In this document: piece after piece, positions 13,118 to 13,535 of the stretch
How positions within the stretch are numbered: position 1 is the stretch's first letter
Layout: each line of letters starts with the position of its first letter
Assembly: GCA_037385045.1 (NCBI GenBank)
Contig: JARRNJ010000067.1
Location: 1-13,535 of the forward strand
Direction of reading: 5' to 3'
Source of the DNA: JARRNJ01 sp037385045
GTDB taxonomy: Bacteria > Pseudomonadota > Gammaproteobacteria > JASBUN01
DNA: 13,535 bases
The notes under the pieces: generated by a model
Told to the model about the DNA's origin: nothing
The model's database searches: none
Seen by the model: the letters and a program-made list of their open reading frames with translations, nothing else
Position numbers and translations under genes: made by a program

Positions 13118-13402
13118 CTAGCGTTGGTCACTCCCGCGCCGGCGTATGATCACGCCAGCGGCTTCGGCGATGGCCTGGTCCACAGCTGCCTCCAGTTCCC
13201 GCTGCTCCCGGGGTGTGAGGTGGGACAGATAGTCGACGGTGTGGCGGACGTAGCGCGGCGGCAGGTTGTTGAGCGCCAGGCAGACCACGTCGGTCAACTG
13301 CTCCTGGTCGAGGTCTGCCCCGCGGGCGCCCAGCGCAGCTGTCACCCGCTGCAGGACCAGGGTTTCGGAGTAATTGTGCACTGAATCAAGTTCCATCGTC
13401 AT
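13118..13402 (-). CDS. ComFB-family protein, possible c-di-GMP receptor
   Basis: The 94-aa product matches the late competence protein ComFB family: MELDSVHNYSETLVLQRV at the start, then LTDVVCLALNNLPPRYVRHTVDYLSHLTPREQREL (36-70) with the diagnostic LNNLPPRYVRH block (44-54), and a closing helix AAVDQAIAEA. The family is named from Bacillus competence operons. Members in cyanobacteria have been reported as c-di-GMP receptors, so a signalling role is possible here, but no ligand residues can be confirmed by eye. The frame opens at 13444, but the extra Arg-rich residues have no family match. ATG 13402 (MTMELD) or ATG 13396 (MELD) are better, with AAGG close before them. No competence or cyclic-di-GMP gene is adjacent within the window. 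Confidence 0.85.
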   Translation of the reverse strand: MTMELDSVHNYSETLVLQRVTAALGARGADLDQEQLTDVVCLALNNLPPRYVRHTVDYLSHLTPREQRELEAAVDQAIAEAAGVIIRRRGSDQR

Positions 13403-13535
13403 CGCCTTGCCTGTCCCGCCATAACTGCGGCGGATGCGCGTCAATCTGGGCCCCGGCGGCGCGAGCCTCGGCGCCGGGCGCCGGCGGCCCCGAAGTGTGG
13501 CACCATTCCCCCGCCCCTGTGATGCCAGTCACGGA
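13403..13535. other. Upstream region of ComFB gene with a large GC hairpin
   Basis: No gene is visible in these last 133 nt. The main structure is an 11-bp inverted repeat with one bulged C: GGGCC+CCGGCG (13448-13458) pairs with CGCCGG (13479-13484) and GGCCC (13486-13490), around a 20-nt GC-rich loop. It could end a transcript from beyond the window or shape the ComFB leader. There is no T-run on either side. Confidence 0.4.

Noticed and set aside
13498..13514. TGGCAC as half of a sigma-54 promoter
   Set aside because: The required TTGC half is missing at the proper spacing (CCCCG is found instead).
1..13535. Search for CRISPR arrays, tRNA genes, transposases, integrase sites and toxin-antitoxin pairs
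   Set aside because: No regularly spaced repeats, no cloverleaf-like sequence and no mobile-element or toxin protein motif were seen. Almost all sequence is explained by housekeeping genes.

Overview
This is a gene-dense, GC-rich stretch of bacterial chromosome. The gene content (CysZ, RlmI, Lgt-ThyA-FolA, ApaG-ApaH, a YdgA-type DUF945 protein, Glk of the E. coli type, a REP-like palindrome next to cysZ) points to a gammaproteobacterium, perhaps of the Chromatiales/Methylococcales kind. That placement is inference from family content; no rRNA or taxon-specific marker is present. Fifteen entries are annotated as protein-coding genes. I see no tRNA, rRNA, transposase, phage gene, CRISPR array or toxin-antitoxin pair.

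Layout. From 1 to 3026 the genes read leftward: a REP-like palindrome, cysZ (sulfate uptake), and a large DUF255 thioredoxin-fold protein. After a divergent promoter region (3027-3227), rlmI (23S rRNA m5C methyltransferase) reads rightward, followed by the tight cluster lgt-thyA-folA and a small DUF2892 membrane protein. lgt makes lipoprotein precursors. ThyA converts methylene-THF to DHF, and FolA returns DHF to THF. Convergent to this lies apaG-apaH (leftward), separated internally by an unusually long, hairpin-rich 131-nt gap. A 420-nt region without a convincing gene separates apaG from a rightward DUF945 (YdgA-like) gene.

From 10401 to 12169 a leftward pgl-glk pair overlaps by ATGA. The two enzymes feed glucose-6-phosphate and 6-phosphogluconate into the pentose phosphate or Entner-Doudoroff routes. 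Divergent from pgl is an exported GlcG/HbpS-type (DUF336) protein, whose leader contains a perfect 8-bp inverted repeat. It is followed by a 69-aa conserved small protein of unknown function. The window closes with a leftward ComFB-family protein, a fold reported as a c-di-GMP receptor in cyanobacteria.

I do not see a new multi-gene system. The points most worth following are the ComFB homologue outside cyanobacteria/Bacillus, the structured apaG-apaH intercistronic RNA in a cluster detached from ksgA, the operator-like repeats in the pgl/DUF336 divergent promoter region, the 69-aa orphan protein and the REP-like element.
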